Of a DNA stretch of 64,000 nt, positions 8,426 to 17,261 are shown piece after piece; within the stretch, counting starts at the first letter, position 1; each line of letters begins with the position of its first letter. The notes under the pieces are model-generated. The model saw only the letters and a list, made by a program, of their open reading frames with translations. It was not told the DNA's origin and ran no database searches. Source of the stretch: Serratia sp. FDAARGOS_506 (GTDB lineage Bacteria; Pseudomonadota; Gammaproteobacteria; Enterobacterales; Enterobacteriaceae); NCBI RefSeq assembly GCF_003812745.1, contig NZ_CP033831.1, forward strand, positions 2,294,001 through 2,358,000, in the 5' to 3' direction. Both the position numbers and the translations under genes were made by a program.

Positions 8426-11053
8426 ATGAGCAAGAGCACCGCTGAGATCCGTCAAGCGTTTCTCGATTTCTTTCATAGTAAGGGTCACCAGGTTGTAGCG
8501 AGCAGCTCCCTGGTGCCTAACAATGATCCGACATTGCTGTTTACCAATGCCGGCATGAACCAATTTAAGGATGTTTTCCTGGGGCTGGACAAACGCGCCT
8601 ATTCCCGTGCCACCACCTCGCAGCGCTGCGTGCGCGCAGGCGGCAAACATAACGACCTGGAAAACGTCGGTTATACCGCTCGTCACCACACCTTCTTTGA
8701 AATGCTGGGTAACTTCAGCTTCGGCGATTACTTCAAGCACGACGCGATCAGCTACGCGTGGGAACTGCTGACCGGTGAAAACTGGTTCAACCTGCCGAAA
8801 GAGCGGCTGTGGGTCACCGTGTATGAAACCGATGACGAAGCGTTCGACATCTGGCAGAAGCAAATCGGCGTACCGGCCGAGCGTATCATCCGCATCGGCG
8901 ACAATAAGGGCGCGCCTTTCGCTTCCGACAACTTCTGGCAGATGGGCGACACCGGCCCATGCGGCCCGTGCACCGAAATCTTCTACGATCACGGCGATCA
9001 CATCTGGGGTGGCCCTCCTGGCAGCCCGGAGGAGGACGGCGATCGCTACATCGAGATCTGGAACATCGTTTTCATGCAGTTCAACCGCCAGTCCGACGGC
9101 ACCATGCTGCCGCTGCCGAAACCTTCGGTGGATACCGGCATGGGTCTGGAACGCATCGCGGCGGTGTTGCAGCATGTGAACTCCAACTATGAAATCGATC
9201 TGTTCCGTACTCTGATCGCCGCCGTGGCGAAAGTGACTGGCGCAACCGATCTGGACAACAAATCGCTGCGCGTTATCGCCGACCACATCCGTTCCTGCGC
9301 CTTCCTGGTGTCGGACGGCGTGATCCCGTCTAACGAAAACCGCGGCTACGTGCTGCGCCGCATCATTCGCCGCGCGATCCGCCATGGCAACATGTTGGGT
9401 GCGAAAGATACCTTCTTCTACAAGCTGGTGGCGCCACTGATCGAAGTGATGGGCCCGGCGGCCGACGAACTGAAACGCCAGCAATCGCTGGTGGAGCAGG
9501 TGCTGAAAACCGAAGAAGAGCAGTTTGCCCGCACGCTGGAGCGTGGCTTGGCGCTGTTGGACGAAGAGCTGGCCAAACTGCAGGGTGATACCCTGGACGG
9601 CGAAACCGCTTTCCGTCTGTATGATACCTACGGCTTCCCGGTCGATCTGACCGCTGACGTCTGCCGCGAGCGCGGTCTGAAAGTCGATGAAGCGGGCTTT
9701 GAAGAGGCGATGGAAGCGCAGCGCCGCCGCGCGCGCGAATCCAGCGGCTTCGGCGCTGACTACAACAGCCTGATCCGCGTGGACGGCAGCAGCCAGTTCA
9801 GCGGCTACGAGCACGATGAGCAGCAGGCGATGGTCATCGCGCTGTTCCGCGACGGCCAGCCGGTCGATCAGATCAACGCCGGCGAAGAGGCGGTGGTGGT
9901 GCTGGATGAGACGCCGTTCTACGGTGAATCCGGCGGCCAGGTCGGCGATAAAGGCGTGCTGAAAGCCGCCGGCGTAGAGTTTGTGGTCAACGACACCCAG
10001 AAATACGGTCAGGCCATCGGCCACCAGGGCAAACTGGCGCAGGGCTCGCTGAAGCTGAACGATCGCGTGGATGCGCAGATCGACGCTGAGCGCCGCAACA
10101 GCATCCGTCTGAACCACTCCGCGACTCACTTGCTGCACGCCGCGCTGCGCCAAACGTTGGGCGACCACGTCGCGCAGAAAGGCTCACTGGTTAACGACAA
10201 ATATCTGCGTTTCGACTTCTCGCACTTCGAAGCGATGAAACCGGAGCAAATCCGCGCGGTGGAAGATCTGGTGAACCAGCAGGTGCGTCGTAACCTGCCG
10301 GTGCAGACCGAGCTGATGGCGTTGGAAGATGCCAAAGAGAAGGGCGCGATGGCGTTGTTCGGCGAAAAGTACGATGACAACGTGCGCGTGCTGACCATGG
10401 GCGACTTCTCCACCGAACTGTGTGGCGGTACTCATGCCAGCCGCACCGGTGATATCGGCCTGTTCCGCATTCTGAGCGAGTCTGGCACCGCGGCGGGCAT
10501 CCGTCGTATTGAAGCGGTGACCGGCGCAGGCGCTATCGCCACGCTGCATCAGCAAAGCGATTTGTTGCAAGACGTTGCGCAGTTGGTTAAGGGCGACAGC
10601 AACAATCTGACCGATAAAGTGCGCTCGGTGCTCGATCGCACCCGCGCGCTGGAAAAAGAACTGCAGCAGCTGAAAGACCAGCAGGCGGCGCAGGAAAGCG
10701 CGTCGTTGTCCAGCCAGGCAAAAATGGTTAACGGCGTGAAGCTGTTGGTCAGCCAGTTGGACAATGTCGAGGCCAAAATGCTGCGCACCATGGTGGATGA
10801 CCTGAAAAATCAATTGGGTTCGGCCATCATCGTGTTGGCAACGACGGCTGATGACAAAGTCAGCCTGGTTGCAGGCGTGACCAAGGATCTGACTGACCGC
10901 GTGAAAGCCGGCGAGTTGATCGGCAACGTGGCGCAGCAGGTAGGCGGCAAGGGCGGTGGCCGCCCGGATATGGCGATGGCGGGGGGGACGGATATCAACG
11001 CCCTGCCAGCGGCGTTAAACAGCGTAGAAGCCTGGGTGGCCTCGAAGCTGTGA
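8426..11053 (+). CDS. alaS: Alanyl-tRNA synthetase
   Basis: Class II aminoacyl-tRNA synthetase that charges tRNA-Ala. It has 875 residues (E. coli 876). The N-terminal catalytic domain starts [16 protein letters not shown] and contains [14 protein letters not shown] and [12 protein letters not shown]. The editing domain has the zinc-binding HSATHLLH and [11 protein letters not shown] motifs. The C-terminal DHHA1-like domain ends in [15 protein letters not shown]. Start ATG 8426 matches the family N-terminus and follows CAGGA. An in-frame ATG at 8375 lies inside the leader hairpin and is rejected. Between recX and csrA as in E. coli. Confidence 0.97.
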   Translation: MSKSTAEIRQAFLDFFHSKGHQVVASSSLVPNNDPTLLFTNAGMNQFKDVFLGLDKRAYSRATTSQRCVRAGGKHNDLENVGYTARHHTFFEMLGNFSFGDYFKHDAISYAWELLTGENWFNLPKERLWVTVYETDDEAFDIWQKQIGVPAERIIRIGDNKGAPFASDNFWQMGDTGPCGPCTEIFYDHGDHIWGGPPGSPEEDGDRYIEIWNIVFMQFNRQSDGTMLPLPKPSVDTGMGLERIAAVLQHVNSNYEIDLFRTLIAAVAKVTGATDLDNKSLRVIADHIRSCAFLVSDGVIPSNENRGYVLRRIIRRAIRHGNMLGAKDTFFYKLVAPLIEVMGPAADELKRQQSLVEQVLKTEEEQFARTLERGLALLDEELAKLQGDTLDGETAFRLYDTYGFPVDLTADVCRERGLKVDEAGFEEAMEAQRRRARESSGFGADYNSLIRVDGSSQFSGYEHDEQQAMVIALFRDGQPVDQINAGEEAVVVLDETPFYGESGGQVGDKGVLKAAGVEFVVNDTQKYGQAIGHQGKLAQGSLKLNDRVDAQIDAERRNSIRLNHSATHLLHAALRQTLGDHVAQKGSLVNDKYLRFDFSHFEAMKPEQIRAVEDLVNQQVRRNLPVQTELMALEDAKEKGAMALFGEKYDDNVRVLTMGDFSTELCGGTHASRTGDIGLFRILSESGTAAGIRRIEAVTGAGAIATLHQQSDLLQDVAQLVKGDSNNLTDKVRSVLDRTRALEKELQQLKDQQAAQESASLSSQAKMVNGVKLLVSQLDNVEAKMLRTMVDDLKNQLGSAIIVLATTADDKVSLVAGVTKDLTDRVKAGELIGNVAQQVGGKGGGRPDMAMAGGTDINALPAALNSVEAWVASKL

Positions 11054-11074
11054 ATATAAATAAATAGCACGGAC

Positions 11075-11108
11075 AAACGCCATAATACTTTGTTGATTAT
11101 GGCGTTTT
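11075..11108 (+). terminator. Terminator of alaS
   Basis: A perfect 12-bp stem (AAACGCCATAAT / ATTATGGCGTTT) with a 9-base loop, ending in TTTT, lies 21 bases after the alaS stop. Confidence 0.8.
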
Positions 11109-11305
11109 CATACTGTGCTAACACAATTTAGTTACAATTGCGGGAACAAAGTTTTTCAGGTCGGCTAAACTTACCATTATCTGAGGTGGGACCAAGTCTG
11201 CTTACACTTATTGTGGGTTGCGCGGCTTACGTTTTCACCACATATGATGGATAATGACGGGGAAACTGAGAGACCCGACTCTTTTAATCTTTCAAGGAGC
11301 AAAGA

Positions 11306-11491
11306 ATGTTAATTCTGACTCGTCGAGTTGGTGAAACCCTCATGATTGGCGATGAGGTTACGGTCACTGTGCTAGGGGTGAAAGGCAACCAGGTGCGTAT
11401 TGGTGTGAATGCCCCCAAAGAGGTTTCGGTTCACCGTGAAGAAATCTATCAGCGCATTCAGGCAGAGAAGTCTCAGCAGACGACTTACTGA
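11306..11491 (+). CDS. csrA: Carbon storage regulator CsrA
   Basis: Dimeric RNA-binding protein that blocks or stabilises target mRNAs at GGA motifs and controls carbon flux, motility and biofilm. It has 61 residues with the standard sequence [18 protein letters not shown] and the [19 protein letters not shown] core. The ribosome site AAGGAG (11294-11299) contains a GGA, and a second GGA lies in the leader near 11247. This fits the translational autoregulation known in E. coli. The 252-base gap from alaS holds the alaS terminator and the csrA promoter region. Confidence 0.97.
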   Translation: MLILTRRVGETLMIGDEVTVTVLGVKGNQVRIGVNAPKEVSVHREEIYQRIQAEKSQQTTY

Positions 11492-11500
11492 TTCCGAAGC

Positions 11501-11526
11501 AGCGTCTCGTTGCCAGACGAGACGCT
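11501..11526 (+). terminator. Terminator-like hairpin after csrA
   Basis: A perfect 10-bp stem (AGCGTCTCGT / ACGAGACGCT) with a 6-base loop. The following sequence has only a short T-run (GTTTT), so termination may be partial. The rest of the gap up to the tRNA-Ser gene holds T-rich sequence and the tRNA promoter at 11710-11737. Confidence 0.6.
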
Positions 11527-11709
11527 ACTGCATCGTTTTACCCACTTCCTTCGCTTTCCCTCTTCTTTTTCGCGATTATTTTCCCGGTTAGTTTCCTGCT
11601 TTGTTGCTACAGACGCTGCGGTTGCCTGTTGATAAAACGCCCTTTTTGCCGTGAAATCGCCCATGTTGGGTGCGAATTGTGCAAACGCGCATGAGTTGGG
11701 AAAAATTGT

Positions 11710-11737
11710 TTGACTTAAAAGTCGGAGAAAGTAATAT
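11710..11737 (+). promoter_or_regulatory. Promoter of the tRNA-Ser/tRNA-Arg operon
   Basis: TTGACT (-35, 11710-11715) and TAATAT (-10, 11732-11737) with a 16-base spacer, followed by the GC-rich stretch GTGCGCC. That is the usual discriminator of growth-rate controlled stable RNA promoters. The start would fall about 55 bases before tRNA-Ser. Confidence 0.75.
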
Positions 11738-11801
11738 GTGCGCCACGCAGTGCCGATGAGCTTCTCTAAAGCAAGTTAGGCACAATTCGAAAGAAGCGTT
11801 T

Positions 11802-11894
11802 GGTGAGGTGGCCGAGAGGCTGAAGGCGCTCCCCTGCTAAGGGAGTATGCGGTCAAAAGCTGCATCCGGGGTTCGAATCCCCGCCTCACCGCCA
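11802..11894 (+). tRNA. serV: tRNA-Ser (anticodon GCT)
   Basis: 93-base class II tRNA with a long variable arm, encoded CCA end, anticodon loop CTGCTAA (anticodon GCT) and T-loop GTTCGAATC. It reads AGY codons. First gene of a four-tRNA cluster after csrA, the same place as E. coli serV. Confidence 0.97.
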
Positions 11895-11897
11895 TTT

Positions 11898-11974
11898 GCA
11901 TCCGTAGCTCAGCTGGATAGAGTACTCGGCTACGAACCGAGCGGTCGGAGGTTCGAATCCTCCCGGATGCACCA
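11898..11974 (+). tRNA. argV: tRNA-Arg (anticodon ACG), copy 1
   Basis: 77-base tRNA with encoded CCA, anticodon loop CTACGAA (anticodon ACG, read as ICG) and perfect acceptor stem GCATCCG/CGGATGC. Starts three bases after tRNA-Ser. All three Arg copies here are identical. Confidence 0.97.
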
Positions 11975-12032
11975 TATTAGCCGTATGGTAGAGTTGGGAA
12001 CAAAGTACCATAGGGTATCAAAGAATTACTGT

Positions 12033-12109
12033 GCATCCGTAGCTCAGCTGGATAGAGTACTCGGCTACGAACCGAGCGGTCGGAGGTTCGAATCCTCCCG
12101 GATGCACCA
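12033..12109 (+). tRNA. argY: tRNA-Arg (anticodon ACG), copy 2
   Basis: Identical in its 77 bases to copy 1. The 58-base spacer before it contains a 7-bp hairpin (TATGGTA / TACCATA), a likely processing structure. Confidence 0.97.
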
Positions 12110-12173
12110 TTCTTCACTTCCCGTATCGCGAAGAGAAATCTTCAGGCGGGCAGTAAAAAGAAAGTGTACCTCA

Positions 12174-12246
12174 GGGAGGATAACGTTGCTTTAGCAACGG
12201 CCCGAAGGGTGAGGCGCTAGCGCCGAATCATCCTCCCGGATGCACT
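12174..12246 (+). repeat. Branched inverted-repeat spacer ending in a tRNA-Arg 3' remnant
   Basis: GGGAGGAT (12174-12181) pairs with ATCCTCCC (12230-12237) and encloses three hairpins: CGTTGC-TTTA-GCAACG (12184-12199), CCC-GAA-GGG (12201-12209) and the palindrome GGCGCTAGCGCC (12213-12224). The 3' closing strand is part of TCCTCCCGGATGCAC (12231-12245), which is the 3' end of the neighbouring tRNA-Arg genes, followed by the same ATTCTT flank. It looks like a decayed tRNA copy or a tRNA-associated repeat, as known from the E. coli tyrT operon. Confidence 0.7.
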
Positions 12247-12299
12247 ATTCTTTCAGTCTGGCTTCATTAGCGAAGCAGGCAAGCAGTAAAAACAGACAT

Positions 12300-12376
12300 G
12301 CATCCGTAGCTCAGCTGGATAGAGTACTCGGCTACGAACCGAGCGGTCGGAGGTTCGAATCCTCCCGGATGCACCA
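12300..12376 (+). tRNA. argZ: tRNA-Arg (anticodon ACG), copy 3
   Basis: Third identical 77-base tRNA-Arg with encoded CCA. E. coli has four copies at this place. Here the remnant at 12231-12245 may be what is left of another. Confidence 0.97.
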
Positions 12377-12384
12377 TCTAAGAG

Positions 12385-12406
12385 AAACCCGCTTCGGCGG
12401 GTTTTT
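12385..12406 (+). terminator. Terminator of the tRNA operon
   Basis: Stem AAACCCGC / GCGGGTTT with a TTCG tetraloop followed by TT. It lies 8 bases after the last tRNA-Arg. Confidence 0.9.
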
Positions 12407-12546
12407 CGCTTTTCAGTATTTAGCCATTCTCTCTTCCCTCCTTTGCACCCTATCGGGCACAGCACATTCCGTTATGACGCAGTCAGCGACAACCCAACGG
12501 CTTTACGCTAAAGTAGTTTTCTTTCCTCAACGATCATGGAGTAACG

Positions 12547-13113
12547 ATGTACGACCGTTATCAGGGTCTTATTTTCGACATGGACGGCACGATTCTGGAC
12601 ACCGAGCCAACGCACCGCAAAGCGTGGTGTGAAGTGCTGTCCCGTTATGGCATGACGTTTGATGAAGCGGCCATGGTGGCGTTGAGCGGTTCACCGACCT
12701 GGCGCATCGCCCAGGCGATTATCGCCAGCCATCAGGCCGACCTCGATCCCCATCACCTGGCCGCGGAGAAAACCCGCGCGGTGGAAGCAATGCTGTTGGA
12801 CAGCGTGCGTCCATTGCCGCTGATCGAGGTGGTGAAGTCCTATCATGGCCGCCGTCCGATGGCGGTCGGTACCGGCAGCGAGCACCGCATGGCGGAAATG
12901 CTGCTGCGTCATCTCGGCCTGTTCAACTGCTTCGACGCGATCGTCGGTGCGGACGACGTGCAGCGCCATAAACCGGAGCCGGACACCTTCCTGCGCTGTG
13001 CCGAACTGATCGGCGTGGCGCCGGAAAAATGCGTGGTGTTTGAAGACGCCGATTTCGGCATTCAGGCGGCGAAAAGTGCCGGTATGGCCGTGGTAGACGT
13101 CCGTACGCTGTGA
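12547..13113 (+). CDS. yqaB: HAD phosphatase YqaB (fructose-1-phosphate / 6-phosphogluconate phosphatase)
   Basis: Cytoplasmic HAD-superfamily sugar phosphatase, 188 residues, the E. coli YqaB length. The nucleophile and acid Asp are in FDMDGTILDTEP (residues 10-21), the motif II Thr is in AVGTGSEHRM, the motif III Lys is in HKPEPDTFLR, and the motif IV acids are in VVFEDADFGIQAA. Same neighbours as in E. coli (tRNA-Arg cluster on one side, yqaA-gshA on the other). It overlaps yqaA by four bases (GTGA), so the two are translationally coupled. Confidence 0.92.
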   Translation: MYDRYQGLIFDMDGTILDTEPTHRKAWCEVLSRYGMTFDEAAMVALSGSPTWRIAQAIIASHQADLDPHHLAAEKTRAVEAMLLDSVRPLPLIEVVKSYHGRRPMAVGTGSEHRMAEMLLRHLGLFNCFDAIVGADDVQRHKPEPDTFLRCAELIGVAPEKCVVFEDADFGIQAAKSAGMAVVDVRTL

Positions 13114-13538
13114 GTAGTACGCTAGCCGTAATATCGTTATTTGGCAGTAGCTTCCTCAGTGCGACGCTGCTGCCGGGAAATTCAGAAATCGTTCTGGTCG
13201 CCTTGCTGACCCAAAGTCGCGTCTCGCCGGAGTTGCTGGTGCTGGCCGCGACCTTGGGCAACACGCTGGGTGGCTTGACCAATGTCATTATCGGGCGCCT
13301 GTTACCGGCGTTGAAACCACAGCGGGGGCTGGCTACGGCGCTCGGGTGGTTGCAACGCTTCGGCCCGGCTGCGCTGCTGCTCAGCTGGGTGCCGGTGGTA
13401 GGCGATTTGTTGTGCGTGTTGGCAGGTTGGCTGCGCATGCCCTGGGGCTCTGTCGCGCTGTTTCTGTGTATCGGAAAGGCGCTGCGTTACATCGTTTTGG
13501 CTATGATAACGGTACAGGGCATCGCCTGGTGGCAGTAA
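13110..13538 (+). CDS. yqaA: Inner-membrane protein YqaA (DedA/SNARE-associated-like)
   Basis: Small membrane protein (142 residues) with about four hydrophobic segments. It resembles a short DedA/VTT-domain protein: a Gly-rich segment TLGNTLGGLTNVIIGRLL and the motif RFGPAALLLSWVPVVGDLLC, which in this family lines a re-entrant loop. Function unknown. DedA relatives are linked to lipid flipping and membrane potential. Start GTG 13110 overlaps the yqaB stop. Gene order yqaB-yqaA-gshA as in E. coli. Confidence 0.87.
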   Translation: MSSTLAVISLFGSSFLSATLLPGNSEIVLVALLTQSRVSPELLVLAATLGNTLGGLTNVIIGRLLPALKPQRGLATALGWLQRFGPAALLLSWVPVVGDLLCVLAGWLRMPWGSVALFLCIGKALRYIVLAMITVQGIAWWQ

Positions 13539-13620
13539 CCAAGTGAATATAACTCAATATTCTCTCGGGTGCGGATTCAGTATGCTTACGAGTTATTGTT
13601 TTTAGAAGCGGGAGGTCAAT

Positions 13621-15183
13621 TTGATCCCGGACGTATCACAGGCGCTTTCTTGGTTGGAAGCCCATCCCCAGGCATTAAAAGGCATTCGTCGCGGCATCGA
13701 GCGTGAAACGCTGCGGGTCACGCCGAACGGTACCTTGGCGACCACCGGGCATCCGGAAAAGTTGGGCGCGGCATTGACGCACCACTGGATCACCACGGAT
13801 TTCGCCGAAGCGTTGTTAGAGTTCATTACGCCGGTTGATGACAATATCGATCACCTGCTGACGTTCCTGCGCGATATTCATCGTTACGTGGCGCGCAATA
13901 TCGGCGATGAGCGTATGTGGCCACTCAGCATGCCGTGCTTTATCGAAGCCGAGCAGGATATCGAGCTGGCTCAGTTCGGTTCGTCGAACATCGGCCGCAT
14001 GAAGACGCTGTACCGTGAAGGGCTGAAGAATCGCTATGGCGCGCTGATGCAGACCATTTCCGGCGTGCACTACAACTTCTCGCTGCCGCTGGAGTTTTGG
14101 CAGGCCTGGGCCGGCGTGCAGGACGCAGAAAGCGGTAAAGAGCAAATTTCGGCGGGGTATTTCCGCCTGATCCGCAACTACTACCGTTTCGGCTGGGTGA
14201 TCCCGTATTTGTTCGGCGCGTCGCCGGCCATTTGTTCTTCGTTCCTCAAAGGGCGCGAGACCAGCCTGCCATTCGAGCGCACCGAGCAGGGGATGTGCTA
14301 CCTGCCGTACGCCACCTCACTGCGTCTGAGCGACCTGGGTTACACCAACAAGTCGCAGAGCAATCTGGGCATCACCTTCAACGATCTGCACAGCTATGTA
14401 GCCGGTCTGAAGCGGGCGATCGCTACGCCTTCCGAAGAGTTCGCCAAGCTGGGCGTGAAAGAGGGCGATCGCTACCTGCAGCTGAACAGCAACGTGCTGC
14501 AAATCGAGAACGAGCTGTATGCGCCGATCCGGCCGAAGCGTGTGACCAAAAGCGGCGAGACGCCGTCGGACGCGCTGCTGCGCGGCGGCATCGAATACAT
14601 CGAAGTGCGCTCGCTGGACATCAACCCGTTCTCCCCGATCGGCGTGGATGCGGTGCAGGCACGTTTCCTGGATCTGTTCCTGGTGTGGTGCGCGCTGGCC
14701 GATGCGCCGGAGATGAGCAGCGATGAATTGCTGTGCACGCGCAAGAACTGGAATCGAGTGATCCTGGAAGGGCGCAAGCCGGGTCAGACCATCGGCATCG
14801 GCTGTGGCGCCAGCCATGAACCGCTCGAAAAAGTGGGCAAGGCGTTATTCGCCGATCTGCGTCGGGTGGCGGAAGTGTTGGACGGCGAAGCCGGCAATCG
14901 TCAATACCAGCAGGTGTGTGATGAGCTGGTCGCCGCGTTCGACGATCCTGAGTTGACTTTCTCCGCGCGCATTCTGAAAGCGATGAAGGCGGAAGGCACC
15001 GGGCGCGTCGGTTTGCAGCTGGCGGAGCAGTATCGCCAGACGTTGCTGGAAGAGCCCTTGGAAATCCTGAACGAAGCCGAGCTGGATAAAGAGCGGGAAG
15101 CCTCGTGGCAGCGCCAACGCGACATAGAAGCCAATGATACGCTAAGCTTTGAAGCGTTCCTGAAGCAAAACGGCGGAAGCTGA
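13621..15183 (+). CDS. gshA: Glutamate-cysteine ligase
   Basis: First step of glutathione synthesis: ATP-dependent joining of glutamate and cysteine. It has 520 residues (E. coli 518). Typical segments are [14 protein letters not shown] near residue 24, [12 protein letters not shown] near residue 60 and GVHYNFSLP near residue 148. Start is TTG 13621, the same rare start codon used by E. coli gshA, placed after GGGAGGTCAA. No in-frame ATG nearby gives the conserved N-terminus. The minus-strand sRNA gene micA begins right after it. Confidence 0.96.
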   Translation: MIPDVSQALSWLEAHPQALKGIRRGIERETLRVTPNGTLATTGHPEKLGAALTHHWITTDFAEALLEFITPVDDNIDHLLTFLRDIHRYVARNIGDERMWPLSMPCFIEAEQDIELAQFGSSNIGRMKTLYREGLKNRYGALMQTISGVHYNFSLPLEFWQAWAGVQDAESGKEQISAGYFRLIRNYYRFGWVIPYLFGASPAICSSFLKGRETSLPFERTEQGMCYLPYATSLRLSDLGYTNKSQSNLGITFNDLHSYVAGLKRAIATPSEEFAKLGVKEGDRYLQLNSNVLQIENELYAPIRPKRVTKSGETPSDALLRGGIEYIEVRSLDINPFSPIGVDAVQARFLDLFLVWCALADAPEMSSDELLCTRKNWNRVILEGRKPGQTIGIGCGASHEPLEKVGKALFADLRRVAEVLDGEAGNRQYQQVCDELVAAFDDPELTFSARILKAMKAEGTGRVGLQLAEQYRQTLLEEPLEILNEAELDKEREASWQRQRDIEANDTLSFEAFLKQNGGS

Positions 15184-15186
15184 AAA

Positions 15187-15261
15187 AGGAAAAGGCCACA
15201 TCAATGTGGCCAAATATGCATCTCTGATGACAGGGATGATGATAACAAATGCGCGTCTTTC
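15187..15261 (-). ncRNA. micA: Small RNA MicA
   Basis: Read on the minus strand, the RNA begins GAAAGACGCGCATTTGTTAT, the E. coli MicA 5' region that pairs with ompA mRNA. After ATCATCCCTG and an A/T-rich middle it ends in a GGCCACAT/ATGTGGCC hairpin followed by a pyrimidine tail. It lies between gshA and luxS and is transcribed against luxS, exactly as in E. coli. Hfq-dependent and sigmaE-driven in E. coli, it represses ompA and other outer-membrane genes. Ends are approximate. Confidence 0.92.
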
Positions 15262-15267
15262 ACATAC

Positions 15268-15296
15268 TCAGACTCGCAGGGTTGGAAAAGGTTTCC
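15268..15296 (-). promoter_or_regulatory. Putative sigmaE promoter of micA
   Basis: On the minus strand GGAAACC (15290-15296) and GTCTGA (15268-15273) are separated by 16 bases, and the inferred RNA start at 15261 lies 6 bases further on. This fits a sigmaE promoter (GGAAC and TCTGA elements), as known for E. coli micA. Confidence 0.7.
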
Positions 15297-15348
15297 CGGT
15301 TAGGAAAAAAGTTTCGAAATAAATGCTCTTTTACGAGGAGGTAGCGAA

Positions 15349-15864
15349 ATGCCATTGCTGGATAGCTTTACCGTCGATCATACCCGTATGGCAGCTCCGG
15401 CTGTCCGCGTTGCGAAAACCATGAAAACGCCTCATGGCGATACCATTACGGTGTTTGATCTGCGCTTTTGCCGCCCGAACCTGGAAGTGATGCCCGAGCG
15501 CGGCATTCACACGCTGGAGCACCTGTTCGCCGGCTTTATGCGTGACCACCTGAACGGCCAGGGCGTGGAGATTATCGACATCTCCCCGATGGGCTGTCGT
15601 ACCGGTTTCTACATGAGCCTGATCGGCGTGCCGGAAGAGCAGCGCGTAGCCGATGCGTGGAAAGCGGCGATGGCCGATGTGCTGAAAGTGACTGACCAGC
15701 GCAAAATCCCTGAGCTGAACGAATACCAGTGCGGCACTTACCATATGCACTCGCTGGAAGAAGCGCAGGAGATCGCCAAGCACATCCTGGATAACGGCGT
15801 GGTGGTTAACCACAACGACGAGCTGGCGCTGCCGAAAGAGAAGCTGCAGGAACTGCATATCTAG
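15349..15864 (+). CDS. luxS: S-ribosylhomocysteine lyase LuxS
   Basis: Cleaves S-ribosylhomocysteine to homocysteine and DPD, the precursor of the AI-2 signal, in the activated methyl cycle. It has 171 residues, the standard length. Metal ligands are in [14 protein letters not shown] (residues 54 and 58) and [10 protein letters not shown] (Cys 128). The catalytic CRTGFYMS segment is intact. Start ATG 15349 follows GAGGAGG. Between micA and the converging yfjD. It ends in a 40-base palindromic terminator. Confidence 0.97.
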   Translation: MPLLDSFTVDHTRMAAPAVRVAKTMKTPHGDTITVFDLRFCRPNLEVMPERGIHTLEHLFAGFMRDHLNGQGVEIIDISPMGCRTGFYMSLIGVPEEQRVADAWKAAMADVLKVTDQRKIPELNEYQCGTYHMHSLEEAQEIAKHILDNGVVVNHNDELALPKEKLQELHI

Positions 15865-15880
15865 CCGCGAGTTTCCCGCA

Positions 15881-15920
15881 GAAAGTAAAAAAGACGCGAT
15901 TTCGCGTCTTTTTTACTTTC
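15881..15920 (+). terminator. Bidirectional terminator luxS / yfjD
   Basis: A 40-base inverted repeat with 19-bp perfect arms (15881-15899 and 15902-15920). The core is AAAAAAGACGCGA/TCGCGTCTTTTTT, so both strands end in a T-run. Serves both converging genes. Confidence 0.95.
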
Positions 15921-15930
15921 AGGCCGGCGG

Positions 15931-17220
15931 TCAGTGCTGGCCGACGCTGGACTGCAGCGAGGTGATCGGCGTGACCCGCACCTGTTTGATCATGTTGCCC
16001 TGCACGTCGAGGATGTCGATATCGTAATGGCCGATACGCACCCGGGTGCCGGTTTCAGGGATCTCTTCCAGCTCTTCGAGCAGCATGCCGTTGACGGTGC
16101 GCGCTTCGTTGGCCGGCAGAGTCCAGTTGAAGGCCTTGTTCAGCTCGCGCACGTTGGCGGTGCCGTCGATCAAGACCGAGCCATCGCTCTGCGGCGTGAC
16201 CTCTTCCGCCAGCGTCGGTGACATCGAGGTGGTGAAGTCGCCGACGATCTCTTCGAGAATGTCTTCTACCGTGACCAGACCCTGAATGTCGCCGTATTCG
16301 TCGACCACGATACCGACCTTCTCTTTGTTGCGCTGGAACTTCACCAGCTGCACGTTGAGCGGCGTGCCTTCCGGCACGAAGTAGATCTCATCGGCGGCGC
16401 GCAGCAGGTTCTCTTTGTTGAACTCTTTTTTCTCGGTCATCAGGCGGTAGGCTTCGCGCACGCGCAGCATGCCGATCGCGTCGTCCAGCGAGCTGCGATA
16501 CAGCACGATGCGACCGTGCGGCGAGTGGGTCAGCTGGCGCATGATCGACTTCCAGTCGTCATTGACGTCAATGCCGACGATCTCGGTGCGCGGCACCATG
16601 ATGTCGTTAACCGTCACTTTTTCCAGATCCAGCACCGAGATCAGCATGTCCTGATTGCGGCGAGAGATTTGCGACTGGGATTCGCGCACGATGGTGCGCA
16701 GCTCATCCTTACTGACGGCGTCGCTGATGCGTACGTTGGTGCGGATGCCGAACAGGCGCAAGGTCAGGCTGGTGATACCGTTGAGCAGCCAGACCAGCGG
16801 GAACATCACCTTTTGTAATGGAGCCAGCAGGACGCTGCTGGGGAAGGCAATGCGTTCCGGATAGAGCGCGGCGAAGGTCTTCGGCAGCACTTCGGCGAAC
16901 AGCAGCACGGCGAAGGTCAGTATGCCGGTCGCGATCGCCACGCCGAGATCGCCATACAGCCGCATGCCGACGATGGTCGCCAGCGCCGAGGCGAGGATGT
17001 TGACCAGGTTGTTGCCGATCAGCACCAGGCCGATCAGCCGATCCGGTTTTTGCAGCAGCTTCTCCACCCGACGTGCTGAACGGTTACCCTGTTTGGACAG
17101 GTGGCGCAGGCGATAACGGTTGAGCGTCATCATGCCGGTCTCGGAAGCGGAGAAGTAAGCAGAGACCACGATCATGATCACCAGGATAATGATGAGAGTC
17201 CCCGTCGACACATGCTCCAA
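15931..17220 (-). CDS. yfjD: CNNM/CorC-family membrane transporter YfjD (CorB-like)
   Basis: Inner-membrane protein of the CNNM/CorC family, linked to magnesium or cobalt efflux. It has 429 residues (E. coli YfjD 428). Three to four transmembrane helices form the N-terminal DUF21 domain (residues 1-180), then come two CBS domains (about 200-335, with TVNDIMVPRTEIVGID and GDIQGLVTVEDILEEIVGDF) and a C-terminal CorC/HlyC domain. Start is TTG 17220, chosen because AAGGA lies 8 bases upstream and the sequence MEHVSTGTLIIIL matches the E. coli N-terminus. Downstream of ypjD on the same strand, as in E. coli. Confidence 0.93.
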   Translation of the reverse strand: MEHVSTGTLIIILVIMIVVSAYFSASETGMMTLNRYRLRHLSKQGNRSARRVEKLLQKPDRLIGLVLIGNNLVNILASALATIVGMRLYGDLGVAIATGILTFAVLLFAEVLPKTFAALYPERIAFPSSVLLAPLQKVMFPLVWLLNGITSLTLRLFGIRTNVRISDAVSKDELRTIVRESQSQISRRNQDMLISVLDLEKVTVNDIMVPRTEIVGIDVNDDWKSIMRQLTHSPHGRIVLYRSSLDDAIGMLRVREAYRLMTEKKEFNKENLLRAADEIYFVPEGTPLNVQLVKFQRNKEKVGIVVDEYGDIQGLVTVEDILEEIVGDFTTSMSPTLAEEVTPQSDGSVLIDGTANVRELNKAFNWTLPANEARTVNGMLLEELEEIPETGTRVRIGHYDIDILDVQGNMIKQVRVTPITSLQSSVGQH

Positions 17221-17261
17221 TGCAGTATTCCTTATAGAGAGGGAGAATTAACCGGGCTGGC

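Noticed and set aside
8333-10168. 611-codon minus-strand open frame opposite alaS
   Set aside because: Shadow of alaS with unrealistic composition. No ribosome site or family match.
11802-12376. Tandem near-identical units that could look like a CRISPR array
   Set aside because: The repeats are tRNA-Arg genes with full cloverleaf features. Spacers are not of equal length. No CRISPR array exists in the window.
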